Positions 1-8,362 of a DNA stretch of 40,659 nt are shown one piece after another (the first letter of the stretch is position 1; each line of letters begins with the position of its first letter). The stretch is from JARRNO01 sp037384885 (GTDB lineage Bacteria; Acidobacteriota; UBA4820; DSQY01). The notes below the pieces were generated by a model. It ran no database searches. It saw only the letters and a list, made by a program, of their open reading frames with translations, and was not told the DNA's origin. A program made the position numbers and the translations under genes. The DNA is taken from NCBI GenBank assembly GCA_037384885.1, contig JARRNO010000013.1, positions 1-40,659 of the forward strand, given 5' to 3'.

Positions 1-1
1 G

Positions 2-196
2 CGCTCGTGGGATTCCTTCCTCGTTCCGCTTCCCTTTTCCCGGGTTGTTTTCGTTTACGGCAAGCCTATTCACGTTCCCAGAGATGCCGACGCGGATGAG
101 CTTGAGCGTTGCCGGATGGCGGTAGAGCGGGGGTTGAACGAGGCCGCCGCGGAAGCGGAGTCGGCCCTGTCCAGGGGGTCCCTATGGAAAGCATGA
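2..196 (+). CDS. C-terminal fragment of a DUF374 / lysophospholipid acyltransferase-family protein
   Basis: The window opens inside a gene; only the last 64 codons are present, ending at TGA 194-196. The visible peptide contains SWDSFLVPLPFSRVVFVYG followed by KPIHVPRDADADELE and then a charged helix. This matches the tail of DUF374 proteins, acyltransferases of the LPLAT superfamily, where an 'SWD-F-P-PFSRV---YG-PI-VP' block precedes a C-terminal helix. The HX4D catalytic motif would lie upstream, outside the window. The stop overlaps the yicC start by 13 bases, so the two are probably co-transcribed and coupled. The family call rests on a short tail only. Confidence 0.72.
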   Translation, partial: RSWDSFLVPLPFSRVVFVYGKPIHVPRDADADELERCRMAVERGLNEAAAEAESALSRGSLWKA

Positions 197-1056
197 CCGG
201 CTATGGTTCCAAAGCGGTGGAGACCTCCGGCATTCGATTGACCGTGGAGATGCGCGGAGTCAATCAGAAGGGTTTGGTCCTCCGGATCGGACTTCCGCCT
301 CAGCTCTGGCATTTGGAAGGGGATTGCCGGCAAGTGCTGCGCTCTTCCATATCGAGGGGACGCGTGGATCTCTCCGTGCGGCTGGAGTTTCTTGAAGAGA
401 AAGCTGTGGAAGTGTCCCTTTCGAGAGGCTTGGCAGGCGCGATGGGCGAGGCTGCTTCCGAATTGAAAGAACGTGGAGTCCTGGAGAGGGGCTTGACCTT
501 CAGCGATCTGGTCAACGTACCCGAGGGGGTTTCCATACGCGTTTCTCCGAATGTGGAAGACGTTGTCCGTTCCCTGTTGGGAGAAGCTGTTTCCGGAGCC
601 CTCGAAGAGTTTGTCGCCTCCAGACAGCGGGAGGGCCGGATGCTTGAGGATCAGTTCCGGCGAGGGTGTGAACGCCTTCAGACCTTTCTCCTGGAGGCGG
701 AGTCCTGCCAGGAAAGCCAGATGGAAACAGCCAGAAAGCGATTGACCGAGCGCCTGAATTCGCTCCAGGTTGAAACGGACCCGGTCCGGCTGGAGCAGGA
801 AATTGTTTTCATGGCGCAAAAATCAGACACCAAGGAGGAAGTCGAGCGATTCAAGGCACATTTGACCTCCATGGGGAAGATCCTGGACGGCAACGCCGAT
901 GCGGTTGGGAAGAGACTGGATCACCTCTTCCAGGAAATGCAGCGCGAACTGTCGACCCTCCTCGCCAAGTCCGTATCCATGGAACTGACCAAAACCGGGC
1001 TGGAAATGAAGTTGATCGTAGAGCAGCTGCGGGAGCAGGTTCAGAATGTCTGCTGA
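184..1056 (+). CDS. yicC: YicC family endoribonuclease
   Basis: A 290-residue protein, the usual YicC length. It begins MESMTGYG, the family's hallmark N-terminus, which fixes the start at 184; the open frame extends further upstream but has no similarity there. The C-terminal DUF1732 part is clear: EIVFMAQKSDTKEEVERF, then LDHLFQEMQRE and KLIVEQLREQVQNVC. YicC proteins are soluble oligomeric endoribonucleases. The gene overlaps the preceding acyltransferase tail by 13 bases and the following gmk by 11 bases, giving the common yicC-gmk-rpoZ order. Nothing is odd in the conserved motifs. Confidence 0.95.
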   Translation: MESMTGYGSKAVETSGIRLTVEMRGVNQKGLVLRIGLPPQLWHLEGDCRQVLRSSISRGRVDLSVRLEFLEEKAVEVSLSRGLAGAMGEAASELKERGVLERGLTFSDLVNVPEGVSIRVSPNVEDVVRSLLGEAVSGALEEFVASRQREGRMLEDQFRRGCERLQTFLLEAESCQESQMETARKRLTERLNSLQVETDPVRLEQEIVFMAQKSDTKEEVERFKAHLTSMGKILDGNADAVGKRLDHLFQEMQRELSTLLAKSVSMELTKTGLEMKLIVEQLREQVQNVC

Positions 1057-1720
1057 GGAGACGCGCCACGTTGTTTTAATGGTTCTTTCAGCCCCAACGG
1101 GAGGCGGTAAAACGACGATTGCAAGACATCTCGTGGACAGCGATGAGAGACTGCGGTTTTCCATCTCACACACGACGCGTCCACCGCGGCCGCGTGAAGT
1201 AAGCGATCGTGATTACCATTTCGTTTCGCGCTCCCGGTTCGAAGCGATGGCGAAAAAAGGCGAATTTCTGGAATGGGCAGAGGTCCACGGCCACCTTTAC
1301 GGCACACATCGCTCCGAATACGAGCGGGCCGAAAATGATGGAAAAGACTTGGTGCTCGATATCGACGTTCAGGGAGGACTCCAGGTCAGGCAGGCCTTCC
1401 CCGACGCCACTCTCGTCTTCATTCTGCCTCCCTCGCTGGACGTTCTTTTGACCCGCCTGGAAGGCCGGGCGCGAGAAGGGGGCTTTGACTTGGCAAAAAG
1501 GCTTTCTACGGCCCTGCACGAGCTTGAATATGCGGGAGAATATGGCTATAATGTTAAAAATATGGACTTGGCCGATGCAGTAGAGGATGTCAGATGCATC
1601 CTGGCCGCAGCGCGACGAACTCCGTTGGGGGCGGTTTCATTGGTCGAGCATTTGAGAGAAGAAATCGCAACATGGTTGAGGAGCCATCATGTTCCAGGTC
1701 AGTCAAAAGGTCGGAAGTAA
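1046..1720 (+). CDS. gmk: Guanylate kinase
   Basis: Phosphorylates GMP to GDP with ATP, in cytosolic purine salvage. Residues 14-24 form the P-loop SAPTGGGKTT (the leading SAP is normal for this family). FSISHTTRPPRPREVSDRDY and the following YGT segment form the GMP-binding region, and VLDIDVQGGLQVR matches the family block D-DVQG. The length, 224 residues, is slightly above the usual 205-210 because of a short C-terminal tail, which overlaps rpoZ by 32 bases. The start ATG lies inside the yicC 3' end, suggesting translational coupling. Confidence 0.97.
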   Translation: MSAEETRHVVLMVLSAPTGGGKTTIARHLVDSDERLRFSISHTTRPPRPREVSDRDYHFVSRSRFEAMAKKGEFLEWAEVHGHLYGTHRSEYERAENDGKDLVLDIDVQGGLQVRQAFPDATLVFILPPSLDVLLTRLEGRAREGGFDLAKRLSTALHELEYAGEYGYNVKNMDLADAVEDVRCILAAARRTPLGAVSLVEHLREEIATWLRSHHVPGQSKGRK

Positions 1721-1922
1721 ATTTCGCTTTGTTGTACTCGGAGCTCAGAGGGCCCGGCAGTTGATGGACGGGGCGGAGCCGAGAGTGGAAACCGAGTATG
1801 AAAAGCCGGCGTTTGTCGCGCTGAGAGAGCTGCAGGCGGACAAGCTGAAATGGGAAGCTCGCCCGGCTGAAGGTGACGTCGGCGCCGAGCCCGGCGATGT
1901 CATGAAGGTGGAGGCCGGTTGA
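1689..1922 (+). CDS. rpoZ: RNA polymerase omega subunit
   Basis: A 77-residue protein with the omega core: SKFRFVVLGAQRARQLMDGA, a short loop, then KPAFVALRELQADKL. Omega helps assemble the beta' subunit of RNA polymerase. The start is nested 32 bases inside the end of gmk; the order gmk-rpoZ is widespread and supports the call. The C-terminal ~20 residues are a low-complexity acidic tail. Translation presumably depends on ribosomes finishing gmk, since no strong Shine-Dalgarno stands free of coding sequence. Confidence 0.93.
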   Translation: MFQVSQKVGSKFRFVVLGAQRARQLMDGAEPRVETEYEKPAFVALRELQADKLKWEARPAEGDVGAEPGDVMKVEAG

Positions 1923-2035
1923 AGCCCGTAACGTTGGAACAGAAGGGTTTATCATAAATCAAAGTTCATTGTGATCACGAAGAAATGGCATTTGCGAAGA
2001 AGCCAGAGAACGACCACAAATAGGAGGACTCGGTG

Positions 2036-2932
2036 ATGAATACCGGATTTAAAGTGGCAGTCGTCGGAACCCTCGTTGTTCTGACCGTGGCTTGTTGCCG
2101 CAAAGCGCCGAAGGAAGTGGGAGATGCTTCTGCGGCTTTGAACGATTTGCAGAGCACCTGCGCCTCGACGTATGACGCCTCAGGCCTTTCCGAAGCGCAG
2201 AATATGATGTCGCAGGCCAATGATCTCGTTGCGAACAAAAAGTGCAAAGACGCCAAGGCAAAGGCCCTGGACGTCATGAAGAAAGTCGACGAGGTCAAGA
2301 AGGCCACCGAGGAGGAGCAGGCGAAGGCGAAGACCGATGCCGAGTCCGCTATTTCCAGCGCGAAGGATGCGATCAAGGATGCCGAGAGCGCAAAGGCGCC
2401 GGAATATGCTGCTTCCACCTACCAGCAGGCGCAGGATTCGTTGAACGAGGCCGAGAACCTCATGTCCCAGAGCGCGTGCAATTATTACAAGGCCAAGGAC
2501 GCCGCCAACAAGGCCCACGATCTTGCCGTCAAGGCGAAGAGCGATGCAGAGGCGGAAGTTGCCCGGATCAAGGCCGAAGAGGCGAGCAAGCGTGCAGAGG
2601 CCGAAGCGGCCCTGAAGGCGCATCCGAAGACCTACACGGTCGTCAAGGGTGACTGCCTGTGGAAAATCTCCGCCAAGGACAAAATTTACGGCAATCCTTT
2701 TATGTGGCCGCTGATTTGGAACGCAAACCGCAATCTGATCAAGAATCACCCGGATCTGATCTATCCCGACTGGGTGCTGAAAATCAACCGCGACTACACG
2801 GACAAGGATGCCAAGAAGGCCGACTGGACCGCCAGGCACCATCATTGGGAGCCGAAGGCCCCCGAAGCCCCTAAGGACGTCAAGACGGCTCCTTCAGAGG
2901 CCCCCGCCGGCGGAGGCCAATCGGGCAAGTAA
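2036..2932 (+). CDS. LysM-domain lipoprotein with Ala/Lys-rich coiled coil
   Basis: 298 residues starting at ATG 2036, eight bases after a perfect AGGAGG (2022-2027); a GTG at 2033 is in frame but is spaced less well. The N-terminus is a lipoprotein signal (VAVVGTLVVLTVAC, Cys as the lipidated residue). Residues ~30-195 are an Ala/Lys/Glu-rich helical, probably coiled-coil, region with repeated 'AKDAAN/AESAISSAKDA' patterns. Residues ~200-250 form a LysM-like module (YTVVKGDCLWKISAKD, then P-LIYPDWVLKI) that should bind peptidoglycan. The tail is Pro/Ala-rich. It probably links the outer membrane to the cell wall. A hairpin follows the stop. Confidence 0.85.
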   Translation: MNTGFKVAVVGTLVVLTVACCRKAPKEVGDASAALNDLQSTCASTYDASGLSEAQNMMSQANDLVANKKCKDAKAKALDVMKKVDEVKKATEEEQAKAKTDAESAISSAKDAIKDAESAKAPEYAASTYQQAQDSLNEAENLMSQSACNYYKAKDAANKAHDLAVKAKSDAEAEVARIKAEEASKRAEAEAALKAHPKTYTVVKGDCLWKISAKDKIYGNPFMWPLIWNANRNLIKNHPDLIYPDWVLKINRDYTDKDAKKADWTARHHHWEPKAPEAPKDVKTAPSEAPAGGGQSGK

Positions 2933-2948
2933 TCCGTTGCCGGATCCG

Positions 2949-2976
2949 GAGGGCGGAGGAACTTTCCTCCGCCCTC
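2949..2976 (+). terminator. Strong GC-rich hairpin after the LysM gene, just ahead of phoH
   Basis: A perfect 12-bp stem (2949-2960 with 2965-2976) closes a 4-base loop ACTT; it is followed by TCTTCTCT rather than a pure T-run. It lies between the LysM stop and the phoH ATG, with only eight bases between stem and start codon. It could be a weak terminator or a transcript-processing or attenuating hairpin. Confidence 0.65.
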
Positions 2977-2984
2977 TCTTCTCT

Positions 2985-3941
2985 ATGCAAACACTCCAGT
3001 ACCCTGAAGAGTTTATTCACCAGATTCTCGGCCCCCGCGAGCAGAACGCGCAAGAAATCGCGGACATTGTCGGCCTTAAAGTGTCGGCTCGAGGGGACAG
3101 CCTTCTCCTGGACGGCGAGCCCGAATCCGAGGAATTGTGCCGGGACGCCCTCGACCAGCTGCTTCCCGTTTTCCAGTCCGGCATCAAGATTTCTCCGGGA
3201 GATTTCAAAACGGCATTAATTTTACTGGGAACGGAAGAGCGGCTTGATCTGCTCTCGTTTTATCGGGACACCAAGGTTCAATGTTCCCATGGCCGCGTGG
3301 TCTTTCCCAAGAGCCTGAACCAGGGACGCTATCTCCGGACCATCCGGGAGAACGACGTGGTTTTCGGAATCGGCCCGGCCGGTACCGGAAAGACCTATTT
3401 GGCCGTGGCGATGGCCGTGTCCTGGCTTCGAGAAAAGAAAGTCAAGCGAATCATTTTGACCCGGCCGGCCGTGGAGGCCGGAGAAAAGCTCGGGTTCCTG
3501 CCCGGGGACCTGGTTGAAAAGGTCAACCCCTATCTCCGCCCGCTTCTTGACGCCCTTTTCGACCTGATGGAAGCGGACCGGGTCAACAGGCTGAACGATA
3601 CGGGAATTATCGAGATCGCGCCGATCGCCTTCATGAGAGGAAGGACGCTGAACGACTCCTTTATCATCCTGGACGAGGCGCAGAACACAACGCGCGACCA
3701 GATGTTGATGTTCTTGACAAGATTGGGATTCAATTCAAAAGTTGTTATCACTGGAGACATCACGCAGATCGACATTGATCCTTCAAGGCGCTCCGGCCTG
3801 GTTGACGCCATTCAGGTGCTGAAGAATATTCAAGGGGTCGAATTTCTCCATTTTACGGAGAAGGATGTGGTCAGGCATCCACTCGTTCAAAAGATTATTC
3901 GTGCCTATGAAAAGGCACCGGACCGCCGAGCAGGCGGATAG
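2985..3941 (+). CDS. phoH: PhoH family ATPase
   Basis: 318 residues starting at ATG 2985 (MQTLQYPEEF), which gives the normal PhoH length; the frame is open for 59 codons further upstream through the LysM gene end, where it has no family similarity. The N-terminal ~95 residues form the small KH-like domain; then GPAGTGKTYLAVAMAV is Walker A and FIILDEAQNTT is Walker B, followed by VITGDITQID. PhoH proteins are cytosolic P-loop ATPases linked to RNA metabolism and typically sit upstream of an HD phosphohydrolase gene and ybeY, exactly as here. No Shine-Dalgarno is visible; a stable hairpin lies immediately upstream. Confidence 0.95.
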   Translation: MQTLQYPEEFIHQILGPREQNAQEIADIVGLKVSARGDSLLLDGEPESEELCRDALDQLLPVFQSGIKISPGDFKTALILLGTEERLDLLSFYRDTKVQCSHGRVVFPKSLNQGRYLRTIRENDVVFGIGPAGTGKTYLAVAMAVSWLREKKVKRIILTRPAVEAGEKLGFLPGDLVEKVNPYLRPLLDALFDLMEADRVNRLNDTGIIEIAPIAFMRGRTLNDSFIILDEAQNTTRDQMLMFLTRLGFNSKVVITGDITQIDIDPSRRSGLVDAIQVLKNIQGVEFLHFTEKDVVRHPLVQKIIRAYEKAPDRRAGG

Positions 3942-3971
3942 CGGCGCCTGGGCAGGGAATTAGAGGCCGGC

Positions 3972-6317
3972 ATGGGGAATCAGTCGGACAATTCGGACAG
4001 TACAGCGGCAAGGGCCAGGTTGAGGCGGCAGGACAAGAAAAGGGGCCCGGCGCAGTCTATTCGTGAATTCTTACTTGAAAACGAATGGTTCTGGGGTTCG
4101 ATCTTCCTAATCCTCGTCTTCCTGATCTTCACCCGGCATTTTCGTGTTCAACCGCCGCCGAATCTGCCTCTTGGCGCGGTGGCATCCAAGGATATCAGGG
4201 CGCCCTTTGATCTTCAGATCGTGGATGAAGTCGCCACAAAAAAGAAACGTGAAGAAGCCCGTGCGAAGGTTGTGCCGGTTTTCGACTGGGATTCGCAACA
4301 GCCGCAGATCCTGTCCGAGAAGGTCCACACAACCTTTGAGAAGGCCCGTTCGCTGCTGAAGGGATACCGGGAGCAGGAAAAAAGCCGCAAGATGACGCGG
4401 GCCGAAAGAAAGGAAGCGGACCGCCAGTTGATGTCTTCCCTTGAAGACGCCTTTGGCGGAGGAATCTCGCGTTTTGCAATCCGGCAGTTTTTAAGAGAGG
4501 ATTTCAGCGAGAAGACCGAGGGGGAAATAGAAAACGTCCTGAAGCAGGTCGCATCCCGCAAAATCGCTGCCGATATGGCCACCCTCCGGAGGTACCCCGT
4601 CATTCACATACGGGACATCCGGAAATCCAACGTGGAGTGGGAGCAGAACAATCCCTCCCAAAGCGATATCCTCAGCATGTCCGAGGCGTCCCGTCTGCCC
4701 GGAACCCTTCTAAGCCTTCTCCAGCCCAACCTGACCTTCAACAGCCAGGAAACTGCAAAACGGCAGGACGCGGCGGCCGAGCAGGTTGAGCCGCTGGTGG
4801 TGTATATTCAGAAGGGCCAGATGATCTTGCAGGCAGGGCAGAAAGTGGACGACAGCGCTCTCCAGAAGATTCACGCCTTCCGGCGCGCCAGCCGGAAGAT
4901 GGTGAACGTGCCCCTTCTCGTGTCCCTGTTCCTGTTTCTGCTGCTTTTGCTGATCTTCACATTCATGTACTTGAAATCTTACCGCAAAATCCATTACCCC
5001 GAACTGAATCTCTTTGTCCTGGTGATTCAGATCACGATCATTTTCCTTCTGCTGTCCCAGTTTATGCTATATTTTCTGGGACTCTTCGCCGACAGCGCGA
5101 AAACGGCGCTCTTCAGCCGGACGGATCTCACGGTCTTTCTTATTCCGGTTGCGGCGGGGGCCATGGTCGTGACCTTTCTCGTGGATAAACACATCGGCGT
5201 CATTTACTCGATCTTTTTTGCCATCTTTTTCGGCGTACTGCTCGACTTCAATTTCCAGATGACGCTCTTCGCAATTCTTTCTTCTTTTACAGCCATCTAC
5301 GCGGCCCAGAATTTAGCGCAGCGATCGGCTCAGTGGAAAGCCAGCCTCTTGATCGGCGGGGTAAACATGGCGCTTGCCGCTGCTATCCTGGCCAACGATC
5401 CCATTTGGGAACACCCTGTTCATCTCCTCTACCCTTTATCGCTCGCCTTCGCCGCAGGGTTTCCACTGACCACGATGATCGTGTCGCCCGTTGTCCCGCT
5501 GTTTGAAAACGCTTACGGAATCCTGACGGAACTGCGCCTCCTGGAACTGTCGAGCATGAACCATCCGCTGCTCCGCCGTCTGGCAATCGACGCCCCGGGA
5601 ACCTACAACCACTCCATCATGATGAGCACGCTGTCTGAAGCGGCTGCCAATGCCATTGGGGCAAACGGCCTCTTTTGCCGGGTCGCCTGTTACTACCATG
5701 ACATCGGGAAGCTTCTGAACCCCGTTTACTTTGTGGAGAACCAGGTGCCGGGGCAGAACCCTCACGACAAGCTGACGCCCAGGATTTCGGCGTTGATCGT
5801 CGCGGCCCACATCAAGGAGGGGAAAGCACTGGGACGGCAGTACGGTCTGCCGCAGGCGGTGGTCGACATCATTCCGCAGCACCATGGTACGAGAAAGATC
5901 TCGTATTTTTATGACAAAGCCATGACGATCGTTGATCCGGAGAAGGAATCCCTGAATGAGGCGGACTTCCAGTACCCTGGGCCGAAGCCGAGGAGCCGCG
6001 AAGCGGCGATCATCATGCTCACCGATGGCGTCGAGGCGGCTTCGCGCGTTCTGAGGGAACCGTCGCCACAACGAATCCGGACGCTGATTTCAGAGATTGT
6101 TGCGAAAGTGGTCAAAGAGGAGCAGCTGGACGAAAGCAACCTGACTTTCAGCGATCTGGCTCTCGTGCAGGATGCTTTTTACCAGATTCTCATCGGGGTC
6201 TTCAGCCGGCGGATTTCTTATCCCGGCTACAAGTTCGACAAGGAGGAAGGGGGCCGTGAAAGGGAGAGAAGTGGTCCTGACCAGCCGGGTCCGCGCTCCA
6301 AAGATTCAGAAAAATGA
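3972..6317 (+). CDS. PgpH-like 7TM-HD phosphohydrolase (probable cyclic-di-AMP phosphodiesterase)
   Basis: 781 residues. One membrane helix near residues 40-60, a large extracytoplasmic 7TMR-HDED domain (~65-310), a block of about seven membrane helices (~315-520), and a cytosolic HD domain. The HD domain shows NHSIMMSTLSEAAANAIGAN, then YYHDIGKLLNP and later IIPQHHGT, all intact. Members of this architecture studied in Listeria (PgpH) hydrolyse c-di-AMP; that substrate is inferred here. The order phoH-HDIG-ybeY is conserved across many phyla. The 3' end overlaps ybeY by 62 bases if the GTG start of ybeY is right. Confidence 0.9.
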   Translation: MGNQSDNSDSTAARARLRRQDKKRGPAQSIREFLLENEWFWGSIFLILVFLIFTRHFRVQPPPNLPLGAVASKDIRAPFDLQIVDEVATKKKREEARAKVVPVFDWDSQQPQILSEKVHTTFEKARSLLKGYREQEKSRKMTRAERKEADRQLMSSLEDAFGGGISRFAIRQFLREDFSEKTEGEIENVLKQVASRKIAADMATLRRYPVIHIRDIRKSNVEWEQNNPSQSDILSMSEASRLPGTLLSLLQPNLTFNSQETAKRQDAAAEQVEPLVVYIQKGQMILQAGQKVDDSALQKIHAFRRASRKMVNVPLLVSLFLFLLLLLIFTFMYLKSYRKIHYPELNLFVLVIQITIIFLLLSQFMLYFLGLFADSAKTALFSRTDLTVFLIPVAAGAMVVTFLVDKHIGVIYSIFFAIFFGVLLDFNFQMTLFAILSSFTAIYAAQNLAQRSAQWKASLLIGGVNMALAAAILANDPIWEHPVHLLYPLSLAFAAGFPLTTMIVSPVVPLFENAYGILTELRLLELSSMNHPLLRRLAIDAPGTYNHSIMMSTLSEAAANAIGANGLFCRVACYYHDIGKLLNPVYFVENQVPGQNPHDKLTPRISALIVAAHIKEGKALGRQYGLPQAVVDIIPQHHGTRKISYFYDKAMTIVDPEKESLNEADFQYPGPKPRSREAAIIMLTDGVEAASRVLREPSPQRIRTLISEIVAKVVKEEQLDESNLTFSDLALVQDAFYQILIGVFSRRISYPGYKFDKEEGGRERERSGPDQPGPRSKDSEK

Positions 6318-6690
6318 GTTGATTGCCTTTCTTCTCGACCTGATGGGACGGTTGAATTTACAGGGTTCCGTTCATGTTTTGGTTTGTGGGAAAAGGAGGA
6401 TGGCGAATTTAAACCGCGAGTTCAGGGGCATCAGCGGCCCTACTGACGTTCTGTCCTTTCCTGATGGCACCCCTGGAGAAGACGGGGTCATCCATATCGG
6501 AGATATTGCTGTGGCGGCAAGGGTTGTAGAGGAAAACGCCCGAAGGCTCGGCCACGGCTTTGAGGAAGAAATGAAGCGAATGTTGCTCCACGGATTGTTG
6601 CACCTGCTCGGATACGATCACGAGGCCGACAACGGACGCATGCGGCGCAAGGAACTAAAGCTGGCCCGGGAATGGGGTTTGCCGACATGA
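6256..6690 (+). CDS. ybeY: Endoribonuclease YbeY (rRNA maturation factor)
   Basis: Zinc-dependent endoribonuclease needed for 16S rRNA 3' maturation. The metal motif is LLHGLLHLLGYDHE (three histidines), preceded by the family block GPTDVLSFPD and IGDIAV. The start is a GTG at 6256, nine bases after a perfect AGGAGG (6241-6246), giving 144 residues, a typical length; a longer in-frame reading from 6172 adds 28 unsupported residues. The gene overlaps the preceding HD gene by 62 bases, and its stop overlaps the next ATG as ATGA. Confidence 0.94.
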   Translation: MKGREVVLTSRVRAPKIQKNELIAFLLDLMGRLNLQGSVHVLVCGKRRMANLNREFRGISGPTDVLSFPDGTPGEDGVIHIGDIAVAARVVEENARRLGHGFEEEMKRMLLHGLLHLLGYDHEADNGRMRRKELKLAREWGLPT

Positions 6691-7973
6691 ACCAGTTTCT
6701 GTTTTACGCATCGGCGGTTCTCCTGTTCCTCCTTCTCCTTGTGAGGGCCAGCCTGAACAACCTTTCAGCCATGACGCTGGTCAGACTGGCGGATGAAAAG
6801 CTTCGCCTGTCCTTTTTCCTGAGATCCTACCTGCATCACAGGGCCGCGTTTCAGATGGCCCTACAGTTCTGGCTCATTGCCCTGGGGGCAAGCTTCCTGT
6901 GTCTCTGCGGCGCGGGAGCCTATTCGGGGAAGCTGCAGACACCGGGAGGACTCCGCCTGCTCGGGGGCCTCATTCTGTTTGTGGTGATCCTCCTCTTCAC
7001 GCAGTTTCTGGCGTCATGGCGCCCGATCGTCATGTTGAAGGGCACGCTCCCCGTGCTGAACGCCGGGGCCTGGATCTTTTTTCCTCTTCTTTTCCCCTTG
7101 GGGAGCCTTTTTAAGGCGCTTCTCGCACGGGACAGACTGAACCATGGGAGGGAAGAAGAAGACAAAGAAGAGAACATCGCAGCCCTTATCAACGTGGGCC
7201 AGCGTGAGGGCATCCTGGAGGGGGAGGACTCCCATCTTATCCAGCAGGTTCTCGAGTTCGGCGATACCGTTGTAAGCGAAGTGATGACGCCGAGGACAGA
7301 CATGGTCTGTGCGGAAGCACAGGCGCCGCTGAAAGCGGTTTTTGAAATTCTGGCGAAGAGCCGGCACACCAGGCTGCCCGTCTACCGGGAGCAGATTGAC
7401 AACATCGTGGGCGTCGCGTATCTGAAAGACCTCCTGGAACCCATGCTGTCAGGGGGAGAAGATGCACCGGTGAAGGAATATGCCCGCCCTGTGACCTTCG
7501 TGCCGGAAAACAAGCTTATCGCTGAACTCCTCAAACAATTCCAGCAGCAGAAGATGCAAATGGCGATTGTGGTCGACGAATACGGCGGCGTGGACGGACT
7601 TGTCACGACAGAAGATCTCTTGGAAGAAATTGTGGGAGAAATCCAGGAGCTGGGCGAACTGGAGGGAGAATCGCTCGTTCCGGTGGACGACCGAACGGTA
7701 GAGGCGCTTGGAAGGGCCTCCATCGACGACTTGGCGGATGCGCTGGACGTGGAGCTGAAAGATGGCGACTACAACTCCATTGCGGGATGGATTAGCACGG
7801 CGCTGGGGGCGATCCCCCATTCCGGGGAAAGCATGGAAGTCGAGGGGCTGAAGGTCACCATCATGGCCGCCGACAAGAAGCGCATCTTGAAGGTCCGGGT
7901 GGAGAGGCCGGCCGGAAAGCAGGAAGACGGAGCCGGTGTGGGGGAAAAGGAGAAAGGTAATGGTCATCGCTGA
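6687..7973 (+). CDS. CorC/HlyC-type hemolysin family protein (CNNM, CBS pair, transporter-associated domain)
   Basis: 428 residues from ATG 6687, whose ATGA overlaps the ybeY stop. Order: DUF21/CNNM membrane domain (residues ~1-150, four hydrophobic segments), a CBS pair (~195-330) beginning SEVMTPRTDMVC and including MAIVVDEYGGVDGLVTTEDL, then a CorC_HlyC domain (~345-415). Relatives are linked to Mg2+/Co2+ homeostasis and are not proven hemolysins. The phoH-HDIG-ybeY-corC order is a classic conserved neighbourhood. The C-terminus overlaps the next gene by 14 bases. Confidence 0.92.
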   Translation: MNQFLFYASAVLLFLLLLVRASLNNLSAMTLVRLADEKLRLSFFLRSYLHHRAAFQMALQFWLIALGASFLCLCGAGAYSGKLQTPGGLRLLGGLILFVVILLFTQFLASWRPIVMLKGTLPVLNAGAWIFFPLLFPLGSLFKALLARDRLNHGREEEDKEENIAALINVGQREGILEGEDSHLIQQVLEFGDTVVSEVMTPRTDMVCAEAQAPLKAVFEILAKSRHTRLPVYREQIDNIVGVAYLKDLLEPMLSGGEDAPVKEYARPVTFVPENKLIAELLKQFQQQKMQMAIVVDEYGGVDGLVTTEDLLEEIVGEIQELGELEGESLVPVDDRTVEALGRASIDDLADALDVELKDGDYNSIAGWISTALGAIPHSGESMEVEGLKVTIMAADKKRILKVRVERPAGKQEDGAGVGEKEKGNGHR

Positions 7974-8268
7974 GGTTTCTCTGGTGCCGCTTGGGACCGG
8001 TGCATCGGTCGGCGCAATGGTCTCTGAAGTCGTCCGGCTGATCAGAGAAAGCGGAGTCCGCTACGAGTTTCACGCCATGGGGACTAACCTGGAAGGGGAA
8101 TGGGACGACGTGATGACACTTGTCCGCCGGTGCCACGAGAGACTTTTCGAACTCGGTGCTCCCCGGGTCAGTATCACCATGAAAATTACCGAAAGAAGAG
8201 ACAAGAGGGAATCTATCGAATCCAAGAAAACCCGAGTGAGGCAAATGCTCGGGGAACATCAAAACTGA
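7960..8268 (+). CDS. MTH1187 family thiamine-binding protein
   Basis: 102 residues from ATG 7960, preceded by a purine-rich AAAAGGAGAAAGG Shine-Dalgarno. The signature is IAEVSLVPLGTGASVGAMV, then RYEFHAMGTNLEGEWDDV and PRVSITMKITERRDK. Family members are small ferredoxin-like cytosolic proteins reported to bind thiamine; the exact role is unclear. It overlaps the CorC-like gene by 14 bases, so it is expressed with it. The 94 bases that follow carry no gene and only weak promoter-like matches. Confidence 0.88.
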   Translation: MVIAEVSLVPLGTGASVGAMVSEVVRLIRESGVRYEFHAMGTNLEGEWDDVMTLVRRCHERLFELGAPRVSITMKITERRDKRESIESKKTRVRQMLGEHQN

Positions 8269-8362
8269 AGCGCAACGCGGCCGAGCGTCTTGCCAGAAGT
8301 GGCTGAAGTGTGGTACCGTACTGCGTTCGTGAGGGAATAAGGCCTCTCCTGAGGAGTGGAAC

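Noticed and set aside
70..819. 249-codon open frame on the minus strand
   Set aside because: It is antisense to yicC, has no recognisable family, and reflects third-position GC bias.
1088..1117. Ala in place of the first Gly of the guanylate kinase P-loop
   Set aside because: SAPSGAGKS-type P-loops are normal in guanylate kinases, including E. coli.
1971..1978. GTGATCAC palindrome resembling half a CRP site
   Set aside because: CRP sites need TGTGA and TCACA six bases apart; these are fused, so it is likely chance.
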